From NCBI GenBank assembly GCA_019113175.1, contig DXHY01000032.1, positions 1 to 60,958 on the forward strand: a stretch of 60,958 bases of DNA. Reading direction: 5' to 3'. Made by a program: the position numbers and the translations under genes. Below are positions 42,339 through 51,690 of the stretch, piece after piece. The notes under the pieces were generated by a model. That model did not search any database and had not been told where the DNA came from. It saw nothing but the letters and a program-made list of their open reading frames with translations. The DNA comes from Candidatus Eisenbergiella stercoravium (GTDB lineage Bacteria > Bacillota > Clostridia > Lachnospirales > Lachnospiraceae). Positions within the stretch are counted from its first letter, which is position 1. Every line of letters starts with the position of its first letter.

Positions 42339-43039
42339 CTAAACCTGTGCTGTCTTTTCATGCAATAAAGCCTGTTCCTGCCCGATTTGGAAAGTGCGGG
42401 GAAGCCACAAGGTTTTCATAAAGGGCCCTTTCTGATGAACAAATCCGCAGACCAGAAAAACGCCGGGGCAAACCAAAAGAGCCAGTATCTTTGGCCGGCG
42501 TAGATATTGTTTCCGTCGAACCGGGTCGGTTTCCAACACCAGCATATCCGACTGAACAGCCCTCTTCCTTTGCGCGTTTTTCCGCGTGTTCTGTTTTGTC
42601 TCCCTGATAACCGGAAACCATCAAAAGAGTAAAAGGAATTAAAAATAACGGCAGGACGGTCAGTGCAATCAAACAGATGAAAACATTGCCTGCGATCCGG
42701 GACAATGGGGCAAATGTTACAATGCAAAAGAACAGCGTCAGCAATTCCAAAATCAGCAGATAGGACCCAATCGGCAGAAATACATTCAAAATCGCTTTGT
42801 CTTTCAGAGAGTAGCGTTTACCTGCAAGAACGGTCAAAATGATTTTGACAATCAGAGTAAGATAGATCGGGCCGAACAGCATGAAAAACATCAAAAAGTT
42901 TTGATATGCTGCCCGGGATAGTCCCAGATGCCAAACAGGTACTTTGTAAAGCAACAAGCCAACAGCAATAAAGATCCCGTAGGATAGCAGCTTTCAGCAG
43001 CCATTTTCCAAATCGAACACTTCCTTTTTTCCGCGTCAT
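42339..43039 (-). pseudogene. Polytopic membrane protein, broken by two frameshifts
   Basis: A good start (AGGAGGGATAC then ATG at 43039) opens a frame MTRKKGSVRFGKWLLKAAIL, but coding continues in another frame from about 42975 (IFIAVGLLLYKVPVWHLG). That part has four hydrophobic helices and ends at about EKRAKEEG. A third frame from about 42545 continues with LRRPKILALLVCPGVFLVCG. Joined, the three pieces make one plausible membrane protein of about 230 residues. The family is unknown to me. Confidence 0.6.
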
Positions 43040-43169
43040 GTATCCCTCCTGTTGATAGTATAGCCGTTTTATGACCGTTATCCTGAACAGGCATAATCCC
43101 AAACGGAGAAGACGAGATCCAGTCTGTACTGCCGCGTGTCAGTTGCTCATGCCATTTCCTCTAAATTTC

Positions 43170-43349
43170 TTAAATAATCGGCTCCAATGTGCTGAAATCT
43201 ATAAAATTTTCCGGTTCATCTTGATCGGAAAGACCTGTGGTGATAAGAATGACCTTTTGTCCATCGCAGAGGGAGAAACCGCGAAAGGTTTTTGCAATGT
43301 CAAGAACACCACCGGCGTACAGGCCATCCATATAGATAATGGCGCGCAT
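43170..43349 (-). pseudogene. Fragment resembling the C-terminal part of a flavodoxin-like protein
   Basis: A 59-residue piece (MRAIIYMDGLYAGGVLDIAK, then QKVILITTGLSDQDEPENF) looks like the second half of a flavodoxin-domain protein; upstream the frame is broken by stops. No start or ribosome binding site is convincing. 43040-43169 and 43350-43459 hold nothing recognisable. Confidence 0.35.
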
Positions 43350-43459
43350 CGCGGAAAGGTCAAATCATCCGCTTCTTGCAAAAAGGCGACATCAGAAATA
43401 ACTCATGATATCATTGAGAAGCATCCTTTTTCAAATAAAATTTCTGCCAAAATCCGGTA

Positions 43460-43519
43460 AGGAAAGGAAACAGCTCCGGGACTTTCGCAAAGCGTTGTCT
43501 CCGGAGCTGTTTTCCTTCT
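43460..43519. terminator. Terminator after the GH38 gene
   Basis: AAACAGCTCCGG pairs with CCGGAGCTGTTT around 21 bases. The plus strand then has TTTTCCTTCTTTTTTT and the minus strand TTTCCTTTCC, so it can work in both directions, more strongly on plus. For the mannosidase (minus strand, stop at 43532) it is the obvious end point. Confidence 0.75.
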
Positions 43520-43531
43520 TTTTTTTATTTT

Positions 43532-46500
43532 TTACTTTTCTCTGGAAATCCGGATGGTTTTAATCTCAAACGGATGGAAGGAAAGAACAAGTGCTCCATC
43601 CGTTACCGGAAGCTCCTCCGTAACATTTTCCAGCATATCGCAGGCATACACATGGCAGTCTGGCGCGCAATCCTCTCCGCCGTTCAAAGCGCTGCCCGCT
43701 CCCAGAAGCTCCGGTGAAAACTGTATTCTGGCAGTGACAGCCGCCTTTTTGCTTTCATACAGACGCAGGATAAGGTCGCCGCTTCCATCTTCAGCGGGTT
43801 TCATGATATCCAGAATGATGTTGCCCCGATCAATGGAAAGCAGGCTGAAGTCCTGTCCGCTTCCGGCCGCCACATAAGGCTTCACATTCAGCTCATAGCC
43901 CTGTCTCACCACATCGGAATCCATGAAGCTTCCTTCCCAGGCTGTAAAGGCATAGGTAAAATGATGTACCTTATTGTCAGCACGCATCTCCGGGCTTGCG
44001 GAAGCGCGCAGAAGAGTCAGCTCCAGGCTGTTCCCGTTCATGGAAATGCCGTATTTGCAGTTGTTGAGCACTGCGGCTCCGCTGTTTCCGTCACAGAAGG
44101 CGCTGTAGCGATGGTTGCATACCTCAAAGCGTTCCTGATCGTAAGGTCTGGAACGGTGCGCAGGTCTCTCCAGATAGCCGAACTGAATCTCGTTTATGCC
44201 GTTTTCCGCATAAACATTTACGGGGAATGCGGTCTTCAGCATACGGTGCAGCTCCTTCCAGTCCACGATCGTTTCAAACTCCAGTCTTCTGCTGTCCGCC
44301 GCCAGACGAATGTACTGAGTATAGGTGGACTGACTGATCTTTCCCGTCACCTTCAGAACCGCTTCCAGCCCTTCTTCTGCAGGCTGCAGTTCAACATCAT
44401 ATGCTCCCTGAACTTCCTGGCAGATATAATTGGAATCAACATCCCAGGCATCGAATTTGCGGGGCACATCCTTAAACAGGCGCAGCCGGTTCATCGGCCC
44501 TGCCGCATACTCGCGGGAAAGTCCGCCTTCCCCTGCGTTTTCGGTCTTCAGACGGAAGGAAGTCACCTCGCCCTGTCCGTTTATCCTGGCGCGTACCAGA
44601 CTGTTTTCCATCACGAAGCCATCCTCCGTCTTCTGAAGAAAAGCGCCCTGTGCTTCAGCCACAGTTTCAGAGCTTTCTTCCGCCGGCATTTTTCCCGCCT
44701 TCGGATAAAGTGACACCGCGCCGCAGGAAGGAAGGGATACCAGCGCCTTCACGCCCTCAGAGGTCCTCTGAACCGGAACGGCGGTTCCGTCCGCTTTAGC
44801 TGCGCCGTCCGCATATTCCTCCGGAAGGGTTATGAGAGCTTTTCTGTCAAAGCTCAGAGAGTTGAATACGGTAACGCCCTCTTTTTTCTCCATCAGAGCT
44901 GCTGCTGCATCCGCCGTGATTCCCGCCGCTTCCGCCTGCAGCTTTTCGTGGGCTGCGTTGGCCTCCACATAAACTCTGGCGATGGAGGAGCCTGGAAGGA
45001 TATCATGGAACTGATGCAGAAGCAGCGTCTTCCAGAGTCCGTCCGCCTGTTCGATGGGATATGTCCAACCCCTAAGGGAAGCTGCACAGGCCCACATCTC
45101 CATTTCACGAAGCATGAGCTCGCTCTTTCTGTTGTTCTTCTTAATATCCGCCTGAGAAGAATAGGTGCCTCTGTGCGCGCTGAAATACAATTCGCCCACA
45201 TAGGTATTCTTCGGTCCGCCCAGCTTCTCCATATCTTCAAAGAATTCCAGCGGTCCGGCCATCTTCACCTTCACGCCGCCCTCGATATCCTTCTGCCTGA
45301 GCGCATATTCCACATAGTCTCTTGCCGGTCCGCCGCCTCCGTCTCCATATCCGAAGGGCAGCAGGAAGGCGTCCAGATCCCTGGCCTGTACACGGTTTTT
45401 CCATACATCGTTGATCTCTTTCGGATCCGTGCGGTAGGTATAGCTGGTGGGCAGGAAGGAGGTTATCTCAGAGCCGTCCATTCCCCTCCAGGTAAAGTAG
45501 TGATAAGGGAACGGTTCCCCGTCATTGTACGACCAGAAAATTTTCTGAGTCACCAGGTATCTCACGCCGCAGCCCTGCAGAATCTGGGGAAGCGCGGCGG
45601 TATAGCCGAAGGTATCGGGCAGCCAGAGAATCACGCTGTCCGTTCCAAGCACATCTTTGTAGTAGCGTTTTCCATGGACGAGCTGCCGGATCAGGGCCTC
45701 TCCGGAAGCCATATTGGTATCCGGCTCCACCCACATGGCGCCTTCCGCAATCCACTGCCCCTTTCCGATGGCATCGCGGATCCGTTCAAACAGCTCGGGA
45801 TAATATTTTCTGCACATTTCATAGGAAGCAGGCTGGCTCTGCAGGAATTTATATTCCGGATATTCCTCCAGCAGCCGCAGCTGAGCGGCAAAGGTGCGGG
45901 AGGTTTTCCTGTGCGTCTCCGCCATGGGCCACAGCCAGGCAAGATCCAGATGGGCGTTTCCGATGGCATAGAATACCGGCTGGGTGGAACCGTTTACCGC
46001 CTCCATCACCGGCCGCAGCTGCGCAGAAGCCTCCCTGTAGGAAGCCTGTCTCGCTTCCCTGTCCTGCTCAAAATCAACGGTCAGAGTGAACTGCTCCAAC
46101 GCCTCCGCAATCTTCGCTGCACGCAGCGAGGAAAGATCCACAACCTCCAGAAGTCCCAGAAGGGTCTGGACGTCCATATAAAGCTGATAAGCATCCTCGT
46201 CCCAGATTCCGAAGGTGCACACGCCCAGGGTACGCCTTCTTCCCTCTTCCAGCGGATCCTGATAAAGTCCTTCGAGCACCGGTCCCGTTGCACACCCTCC
46301 GGTCGGCGCCTCCGGATAATAATGACCCGCATAGGTTTCCATCAGGATATCAAACCGCTCTCCTGCTTTCCCTTCTCTGGTCAGCACATTATCTTCTACA
46401 TAATGATGCTTCTCGCTGACCCAGGAAGCGCGGTAGGTTCCGAAGCTCTTCCCGTTCACAAACAGGGTGGATTCTCCGTCCGGAGCCAGGTTCAGCACGA

Positions 46501-46750
46501 TCCGCTTTCCTTCCGCCTTTGCCGGGAGCGTCACACTTCCCTGAAACCAGCAGTATTCCCATGTGTTTCCCCAGACGAATCCCGGCTGGACAGGAACGAA
46601 TGGCAGCTCCCTGGCCTCCTCCGGACTTAAATGTTCCATGGTGCGCGACGCTTCCCAGGATATTTCCCCCAGGGGTTCATAAAAATCCTCTTTCAGCGTT
46701 CTGACCCAGTGATCAACGCGGTCCCTCCACTCCGCATTCATGACTTTCAT
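43532..46750 (-). CDS. GH38 alpha-mannosidase
   Basis: This 1072-residue enzyme has the GH38 plan: N-terminal beta domain, catalytic domain from about residue 260 (GNAHLDLAWLWPMAETHRKT, with the zinc ligands His and Asp), the nucleophile Asp in LWLPDTFGYTAALPQ, a three-helix bundle, then large beta-sandwich domains. It hydrolyses alpha-mannosides, e.g. from host or yeast N-glycans. No signal peptide is present, so it acts on imported oligosaccharides. ATG at 46750 follows AAGGAGG. Divergent from it, beyond a tRNA, lies an AraC regulator that may control it. Confidence 0.93.
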   Translation of the reverse strand: MKVMNAEWRDRVDHWVRTLKEDFYEPLGEISWEASRTMEHLSPEEARELPFVPVQPGFVWGNTWEYCWFQGSVTLPAKAEGKRIVLNLAPDGESTLFVNGKSFGTYRASWVSEKHHYVEDNVLTREGKAGERFDILMETYAGHYYPEAPTGGCATGPVLEGLYQDPLEEGRRRTLGVCTFGIWDEDAYQLYMDVQTLLGLLEVVDLSSLRAAKIAEALEQFTLTVDFEQDREARQASYREASAQLRPVMEAVNGSTQPVFYAIGNAHLDLAWLWPMAETHRKTSRTFAAQLRLLEEYPEYKFLQSQPASYEMCRKYYPELFERIRDAIGKGQWIAEGAMWVEPDTNMASGEALIRQLVHGKRYYKDVLGTDSVILWLPDTFGYTAALPQILQGCGVRYLVTQKIFWSYNDGEPFPYHYFTWRGMDGSEITSFLPTSYTYRTDPKEINDVWKNRVQARDLDAFLLPFGYGDGGGGPARDYVEYALRQKDIEGGVKVKMAGPLEFFEDMEKLGGPKNTYVGELYFSAHRGTYSSQADIKKNNRKSELMLREMEMWACAASLRGWTYPIEQADGLWKTLLLHQFHDILPGSSIARVYVEANAAHEKLQAEAAGITADAAAALMEKKEGVTVFNSLSFDRKALITLPEEYADGAAKADGTAVPVQRTSEGVKALVSLPSCGAVSLYPKAGKMPAEESSETVAEAQGAFLQKTEDGFVMENSLVRARINGQGEVTSFRLKTENAGEGGLSREYAAGPMNRLRLFKDVPRKFDAWDVDSNYICQEVQGAYDVELQPAEEGLEAVLKVTGKISQSTYTQYIRLAADSRRLEFETIVDWKELHRMLKTAFPVNVYAENGINEIQFGYLERPAHRSRPYDQERFEVCNHRYSAFCDGNSGAAVLNNCKYGISMNGNSLELTLLRASASPEMRADNKVHHFTYAFTAWEGSFMDSDVVRQGYELNVKPYVAAGSGQDFSLLSIDRGNIILDIMKPAEDGSGDLILRLYESKKAAVTARIQFSPELLGAGSALNGGEDCAPDCHVYACDMLENVTEELPVTDGALVLSFHPFEIKTIRISREK

Positions 46751-46811
46751 GCAAAAATCCTCCTTCCGCACGAACCTGTGATTCGTGCCCTTTCTTTTTT
46801 CATTTTTGGTA

Positions 46812-46839
46812 TTGACTTTTTGAAGAAAAAGTATATAAT
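46812..46839 (+). promoter_or_regulatory. Promoter of tRNA-Leu(CAG) copy 2
   Basis: TTGACT and TATAAT with a 16-base spacer, 12 bp before the tRNA. Confidence 0.8.
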
Positions 46840-46851
46840 ATTATTTGTCGC

Positions 46852-46935
46852 GCAGGAATGGCGGAATTGGCAGACGCGCACGGTTCAGGTCCGTGTGGTA
46901 GCAATACCATGAGAGTTCAAGTCTCTTTTCCTGCA
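46852..46935 (+). tRNA. tRNA-Leu (anticodon CAG), copy 2
   Basis: Same 84-base sequence as 37789-37872 in inverted orientation: acceptor stem GCAGGAA/TTCCTGC, anticodon CAG, long variable arm, no CCA. It has its own promoter and terminator. The two copies bracket the AT-rich island and the GH38 gene. Confidence 0.95.
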
Positions 46936-46947
46936 CTTCATGGAAGG

Positions 46948-46979
46948 GCTTCCGGAATGATCCGGAAGCTTCTTTTATT
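46948..46979 (+). terminator. Terminator of tRNA-Leu(CAG) copy 2
   Basis: GCTTCCGGA-ATGA-TCCGGAAGC, a perfect 9-bp stem with a tetraloop, followed by TTCTTTTATT. Confidence 0.9.
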
Positions 46980-47089
46980 ATAAAATCACAGAAAATGTAC
47001 CGCAACCGATTCTATACGCCGTACAAAATTGACATTTACAGCCCCGGCATGAAGAAAAGCAGCATAAAAAGCTTCGGCATGGAGGAAAA

Positions 47090-48070
47090 ATGGAACACGC
47101 AAGAGAAGTAACCGACAGCTATTTTGTCTCCAGATACCGCACCGTCTATACCTGGCAGGAGCTTGGGATTCCGGGTATCCGGATGTTCGGGAAGCACACC
47201 ATGAATCAGGCCTGTGCCCCCCTGTCTCCCCATTTTCACAGAAGCGCCTATGAATTCACCTTTGTGACGGAAGGAGCGATTCATTTCACCACCCAGGAAA
47301 AGGATTACGAGCTTTCCGGCTCCGATGTTTTCATGACCCGCCCCGATGAGATCCACAGCACCAATTTCCGGCCGCTTTCCGCCGGTGAAATCATCTGGTT
47401 TCAGCTGGATATCTCAGACCCGGACCGCTTTCTGTTTCTCTCCCGCGATGCCGCCGAAGCGCTTATCAGAGATCTGGCCGCCATGGACAGTCATGTACTC
47501 CGCCCCGGTAGCCGCGTCTTCGGATACATCCGCCGCGCCTTTGACCTTGCCGGTTCATACAGCCGGCGGCATCTGGTCTGCGCCCATCTGACGCTTGCCC
47601 TGTATGAGCTGACCGCAGCATCCGGAATGCAGGCGGAGCTTCCCGGCATCCGGGAAAAGGCTTTTTCACCTGATATCGAAAAAGCGGTCTCCTATATCCG
47701 TTCCAATCTGAGCCGGGAGCTTTCCATGGAAGAGCTGGCGGGCCTGTGCCGCCTGTCCGTTTCCCAGTTCAAGCAGAAATTCCGCGTCCAGGTGGGCATG
47801 GCCCCCAGGCATTATGTGAACTACCACAAAATCCAGCTTGCAAAAAAAATGCTCTTGGACGGCACCTCTGTCACGGATACCGCCATGGAGCTCGGTTTCG
47901 GAAGCAGCAGCTACTTCACTGTAGTTTTCCGGCGTTACAGCGCCTGTACTCCCTCGGAGTTTCTGCGCGCCCAAAACACTCAAAACACCCCGGATGCGCA
48001 ATCCGTACAATCCGCGCATATTGCACATTCTGCCGCTCCCCGGGACCGGGAAAAACCGGAGGATGACTGA
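47090..48070 (+). CDS. AraC-family regulator with cupin sensor domain
   Basis: This 326-residue protein has an N-terminal cupin (HFHRSAYEFTFVTEGAIHF and GSDVFMTRPDEIH) and a C-terminal double helix-turn-helix (MEELAGLCRLSVSQFKQKFR, then VTDTAMELGFGSSSYFTVVFRR). A disordered Gln/Ser/Ala tail of about 35 residues follows. The pattern is that of sugar-responsive AraC activators. The nearest catabolic target is the divergent GH38 gene. Confidence 0.92.
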   Translation: MEHAREVTDSYFVSRYRTVYTWQELGIPGIRMFGKHTMNQACAPLSPHFHRSAYEFTFVTEGAIHFTTQEKDYELSGSDVFMTRPDEIHSTNFRPLSAGEIIWFQLDISDPDRFLFLSRDAAEALIRDLAAMDSHVLRPGSRVFGYIRRAFDLAGSYSRRHLVCAHLTLALYELTAASGMQAELPGIREKAFSPDIEKAVSYIRSNLSRELSMEELAGLCRLSVSQFKQKFRVQVGMAPRHYVNYHKIQLAKKMLLDGTSVTDTAMELGFGSSSYFTVVFRRYSACTPSEFLRAQNTQNTPDAQSVQSAHIAHSAAPRDREKPEDD

Positions 48071-48080
48071 GATAATCCCA

Positions 48081-49367
48081 TCAGCCGCCCTTTTTTCCCT
48101 TTTTCCGCAGATTTTTTACTGTGAGCAGCTCCGCCCGCTTCTCCTTGTTCAGACCGCCGCTGGTGTGGGAAAGCTCCGTTTTCAGGAAGCTGGCGCGCAT
48201 GACGGAATCCTCTCCGAACCGGGCCCGGATGGTATCGATGGCCTGGTTGCATTTTTCCAGCCGGTCATATTTTTCCCGGTCAAACAGATTGTACTGGCGG
48301 TATTCCTCATAAGAAACCCGGCTGGTGGACACTCCAAGCAGCCGCAGCGGCCGTCCGTCCCAGAGCGACTCCAGAAGGCGGCAGGCAGTGTCATAAATTT
48401 CCTCCGTCACATCCGTCGCGCTGTCCAGCTGCATCTGACGATTCCTGTTCACAAAATCATTGTCTCTGAGCGTAATGCTCACACAGCTGATCTTCGCCTT
48501 ATCCGCACGGATGCGCATGCCCACCGATTCACACAGAGACAAAAGAATCTGTCTGGCATAGTGGATATCCGTCACATTCACCGGCGTGGTGATGCTGTTT
48601 CCGTAGACCTTATTCCCTTCCTTCGCCTCCGGCTCATCCTCTTCCTCCCGCCCCCAGGCATAGTTCCAGATCACCTCACCGTGCTTTTTCAGATGAGCCT
48701 TTATCATCTCCGGATCCGCCTTTGCCAGATCCCCAATGGTATGGATTCCCAGCCCGTTCAGTCTGGCCGCCGCCGATTTTCCCACCAGAAAGAGGTTGCC
48801 GACAGGCTGAGGCCATAGCTTCTTTTCCAGCTCCTCCGGGAACAGGGTATTGACGCAGTCCGGCTTTTTCAGGTCGCCGGCCATTTTTGCGAGCAGCCGG
48901 TTGGTGGAAACGCCGATGTTCACGGTGAATCCGAGCTCCCGCTTTACCTGCTCCTTCAGTCTGTACGCAAAGGCCACCGGCTCACCGTACAGAAGCTCAT
49001 AGCCTGTAAACTCAGCCCATGCCTCATCGATGCTGTACTGGATCACCTGATCAAAATAGCTTTTCAGGAGGCTGATCAGGGAACGGGAGGCCTCCACGTA
49101 CAGGTGAAAATCCGGCGGAATCACGATCAGGCCCGGGCATTTCCGTTTTGCTGAAACGATGGGCTCTCCCGTCACAATTCCGTATTTTTTCGCCGGCGTA
49201 CTCTTGGCGAGCACCACCCCGTGCCGGGCCTCCTGATCGCCGCCCACAATGGAGGGAACCTCCCGGAGATCCTGCTCCTCCCCCAGCACATTTTTCCGGT
49301 AGGACGCGCTCCAGCTTAAAAAGGCGCTGTTCACATCAATATGAAAAACGACCGGCCTCGGTTCCAT
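48081..49367 (-). CDS. dinB: DNA polymerase IV-like Y-family polymerase
   Basis: This 428-residue protein begins with the palm motif FHIDVNSAFLSWSA and has the second catalytic block YSIDEAWAEFTGY, followed by the thumb helix-hairpin-helix (LNGLGIHTIGDLAKADP) and the little-finger domain (VYGNSITTPVNVTD). It copies damaged templates without proofreading. The start at 49367 has AAAGGAGGAG upstream; a longer frame to 49433 is not needed. It ends 10 bp from the AraC stop in convergent orientation. It lies immediately downstream of the split lipoprotein gene, perhaps in the same transcript. Confidence 0.9.
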   Translation of the reverse strand: MEPRPVVFHIDVNSAFLSWSASYRKNVLGEEQDLREVPSIVGGDQEARHGVVLAKSTPAKKYGIVTGEPIVSAKRKCPGLIVIPPDFHLYVEASRSLISLLKSYFDQVIQYSIDEAWAEFTGYELLYGEPVAFAYRLKEQVKRELGFTVNIGVSTNRLLAKMAGDLKKPDCVNTLFPEELEKKLWPQPVGNLFLVGKSAAARLNGLGIHTIGDLAKADPEMIKAHLKKHGEVIWNYAWGREEEDEPEAKEGNKVYGNSITTPVNVTDIHYARQILLSLCESVGMRIRADKAKISCVSITLRDNDFVNRNRQMQLDSATDVTEEIYDTACRLLESLWDGRPLRLLGVSTSRVSYEEYRQYNLFDREKYDRLEKCNQAIDTIRARFGEDSVMRASFLKTELSHTSGGLNKEKRAELLTVKNLRKKGKKGG

Positions 49368-49383
49368 AGGCTCCTCCTTTCCC

Positions 49384-50475
49384 TTAAAACGCGGTTTCGG
49401 TAAACCGGATGGAACGCGCCATTTCCACCACATCTTCCTCTGTAAACAGACTTTCGTTCAAAAACAGAACATACCAGACGTCGCTGTCTTCCTTCCCCAG
49501 AAAAAGATACCAGTAACGGGAAACGCTTTCCCCTTCGTCCGCTTCCGGATTTTCTTTCTGATATTCCTCCCACTCCGATGCGGTGAACAGATCGAACTCG
49601 TACTCTGTCAACGCGGCCGGAACCTCACAGCCCGTAATCATCCTCATTTCCGAGATCTCTTCGCTGTGATTGGCCGGAAGAGTTATCTCCGTCAGCTGCC
49701 CCTCCCGGAAATGCAGTACCTCTCTGGCATTCGCTGCCATTCCGATCCCTCCGGGCGCATACCATGCAGATTCCACCCAGTCACCGTGAGCCGGTTCGTT
49801 TCCCTCCGGTTCATCCCCTCCCGGTTCCGTTCCATTCGGCCCGCTCCCTTCCGGTTCACTTTTATCCGTCACGTCTTCCAGCAGCCATCCGGAAAAACCG
49901 GTCAGATCCGCCGTATACTTTCCAAACGCATATCCCTGCGGAACAGAAAGGGTTAAAAACTACTCCATGCCGTATTCTTTTTCCAGAAATTCTGTCAAAT
50001 CCTCCGCAGGCGTATACCCACTGTCCGTCTGGTACAGAAGAACCGCATCCTCCGTTTTTCTTTCCTTCAGCAGGATACTGTCAATTTCATTTTCCTCATG
50101 TCCATATTCCTGCGCCGTTTCCGGCTTCCAGTAATAAAGCTGAAGCTCGTATTCCCTGCTTTCTCCCTCCCCCGTCTCTGAATCCACAGGGAATTCCAGC
50201 ACACAGGAATACAGTCCTGTCAGCGATTCCGGCCGCGTCTCCACAGGTTTTACATTTTCATATTGCAGAAACCCGTCCAGCCCTTCTGTCTCCGCCATTT
50301 CTGCAAGTGAGCCGTCCTCATACAGGGAAAGCAGCTCATCCATGGTCAGGGTGCCGGATGCGGATTCCTGAAATACAGAATCCACCGCTGTTTCATTCGC
50401 GTTTTTTCTTCCTCCGCATGCCGGAAGGACAGCCAGCAGAATCGCCAGCGGAAGCAGGCGCCATCTTTTGTTCAT
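49384..50475 (-). pseudogene. Lipoprotein gene split by one in-frame TAG stop
   Basis: The first part (50475-49960, 171 residues) has a signal peptide and lipobox LPACGG, then an acidic domain ending FLEKEYGME. A TAG at 49960-49962 follows. The same frame continues without a break as FLTLSVPQGYAFGKYTADLT, a Gly/Glu/Pro linker, and a C-terminal domain ending RSIRFTETAF at 49384. The second part has no good ribosome binding site; a GTG at 49872 is the earliest alternative start. One two-domain lipoprotein of 363 positions with a nonsense mutation is the simplest reading. A functional short lipoprotein plus remnant is the alternative. AGGAGGTAAAA precedes the start at 50475. Confidence 0.6.
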
Positions 50476-50506
50476 TTTTACCTCCATTCCGGAGCGTCGC
50501 AAATCC

Positions 50507-51610
50507 TTATGTCGTTACCTCATATTTTTTCAGAAAGGCCAGAGCCGTTCTCTGATAAAGCTCCGGATCCTGCAGACTTGCCGCCGCATGCACTGCGCCC
50601 GGAACGATCAGAAGCTCCTTCGGCGCTCTGCAGGCCATATAGTTGTCCAGCGTCATCTGCACCGGCACGAAGGAATCCTTTTCTCCATGGATGAACAGCA
50701 CCGGAATCCTGCAGTTCTTCATGGCATCCAGAGTAGAGGCGTCGCTATAGCCGAAGCCCGCGCGCCATCTGGTCAGAAGCTCTGTCAGATTCATGAGCGG
50801 AAAAGCGGGAAGATGATAGTCCCGCTTCAGCACAGTCTTCAGAATCTCCTTCGGAGAAGTGAAGCCGCAGTCCGCAATGATGGCGCGGACGTTGGAAGGC
50901 AGGGGCAGTCCCGCCGCCATGAGCACGGTGGCACAGCCCATGGAAATGCCGGACAGATAGAGATTGCAGTTCTTTCCGGCCAGACGGACAGCATATTCTG
51001 CCCAGTCCCGGCAGTCATAGCGCTCCTTCACGCCAAAGCAGATGTATTTTCCCTCGCTGGGGCCGTGGCTTCTCTGGAAGGGCACCAGCAGGTCGTAGCC
51101 CTGCTCATGGTAAAAACGGTAGAGGCCCGCAAAGTCCGTCAGCCCTCCTGCGCGGTATCCGTGCATCAGGAGCAGAATATTTTTCGCGGGATGGGCCGCC
51201 TCTCCGCTTCCCGCCGCTGCGAATGCCTTTCTTTCCTTCGCTGTGGATGCCTTTTCTCCTGCATCAGCAGAGTTTTCTGACACTTCTGCCCGCTCTTTCC
51301 TGGTTCCTTCTGCGGGAAGATAGTAGGCGCACAGCTTCAGCCCGTCATAGGAGGTGATGGAAACCAGTTCCGGCTCCTGTCCCAGGAACCAGCTCACACC
51401 CTCCTGCACCGTTTTTTCAAACCGGGCACGGGGCTTTTTCGCCCGCTTTCTCTCTTCTCTTCGAAGCTGCCGCTCTGTCTTCTCCTTCTTCCGCTCCGGA
51501 AAGCGGACCACCGAATAATAATAGAAAAAAGCGGCTTCTCCAGCCAGGAGAAGGAGCGGCGTCACTGCCGCCGCTGCTGTCCTGCGGATTTTCTTTTTGT
51601 TTCTTCCCAT
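50507..51610 (-). CDS. Membrane-anchored alpha/beta hydrolase
   Basis: This 367-residue protein has one N-terminal membrane helix (about residues 14-34) after a KKKIRR stretch, then a highly charged segment and an alpha/beta hydrolase domain. Visible: LLLMHGYRAGG (oxyanion region), nucleophile elbow SGISMGCA, acid in FIHGEKDSFVP and the likely catalytic His in GAVHAAA. A Lys/Glu/Ala-rich insertion of about 45 residues (near 115-160) interrupts the usual strand before the oxyanion loop. Substrate unknown. ATG at 51610 follows GGGAGGG. Confidence 0.8.
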   Translation of the reverse strand: MGRNKKKIRRTAAAAVTPLLLLAGEAAFFYYYSVVRFPERKKEKTERQLRREERKRAKKPRARFEKTVQEGVSWFLGQEPELVSITSYDGLKLCAYYLPAEGTRKERAEVSENSADAGEKASTAKERKAFAAAGSGEAAHPAKNILLLMHGYRAGGLTDFAGLYRFYHEQGYDLLVPFQRSHGPSEGKYICFGVKERYDCRDWAEYAVRLAGKNCNLYLSGISMGCATVLMAAGLPLPSNVRAIIADCGFTSPKEILKTVLKRDYHLPAFPLMNLTELLTRWRAGFGYSDASTLDAMKNCRIPVLFIHGEKDSFVPVQMTLDNYMACRAPKELLIVPGAVHAAASLQDPELYQRTALAFLKKYEVTT

Positions 51611-51690
51611 ATACAGACCCTCCCTTTTCAGTATAAGTCTTTTATTCGTGCTGACTCTGCACCGTTCCGGACTCCCCTCCATGCTTTCCG

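Noticed and set aside
43071-43460. 129-codon plus-strand frame before the GH38 terminator
   Set aside because: No ribosome binding site and no recognisable pattern; the minus strand here reads as a flavodoxin-like fragment instead.
38110-46935. A complete prophage or conjugative element between the tRNA-Leu genes
   Set aside because: No structural, packaging, replication or transfer genes are present; only the 2.4-kb segment has matching att repeats.
39953-50475. Recoding of TAG (e.g. pyrrolysine or readthrough) because two genes continue after in-frame TAG
   Set aside because: Several healthy genes in the window end with TAG (for example the DUF4317 gene at 20863, the ABC-2 permease at 31709 and the lipoprotein at 30363), so TAG is a normal stop here; no pyl genes are visible.
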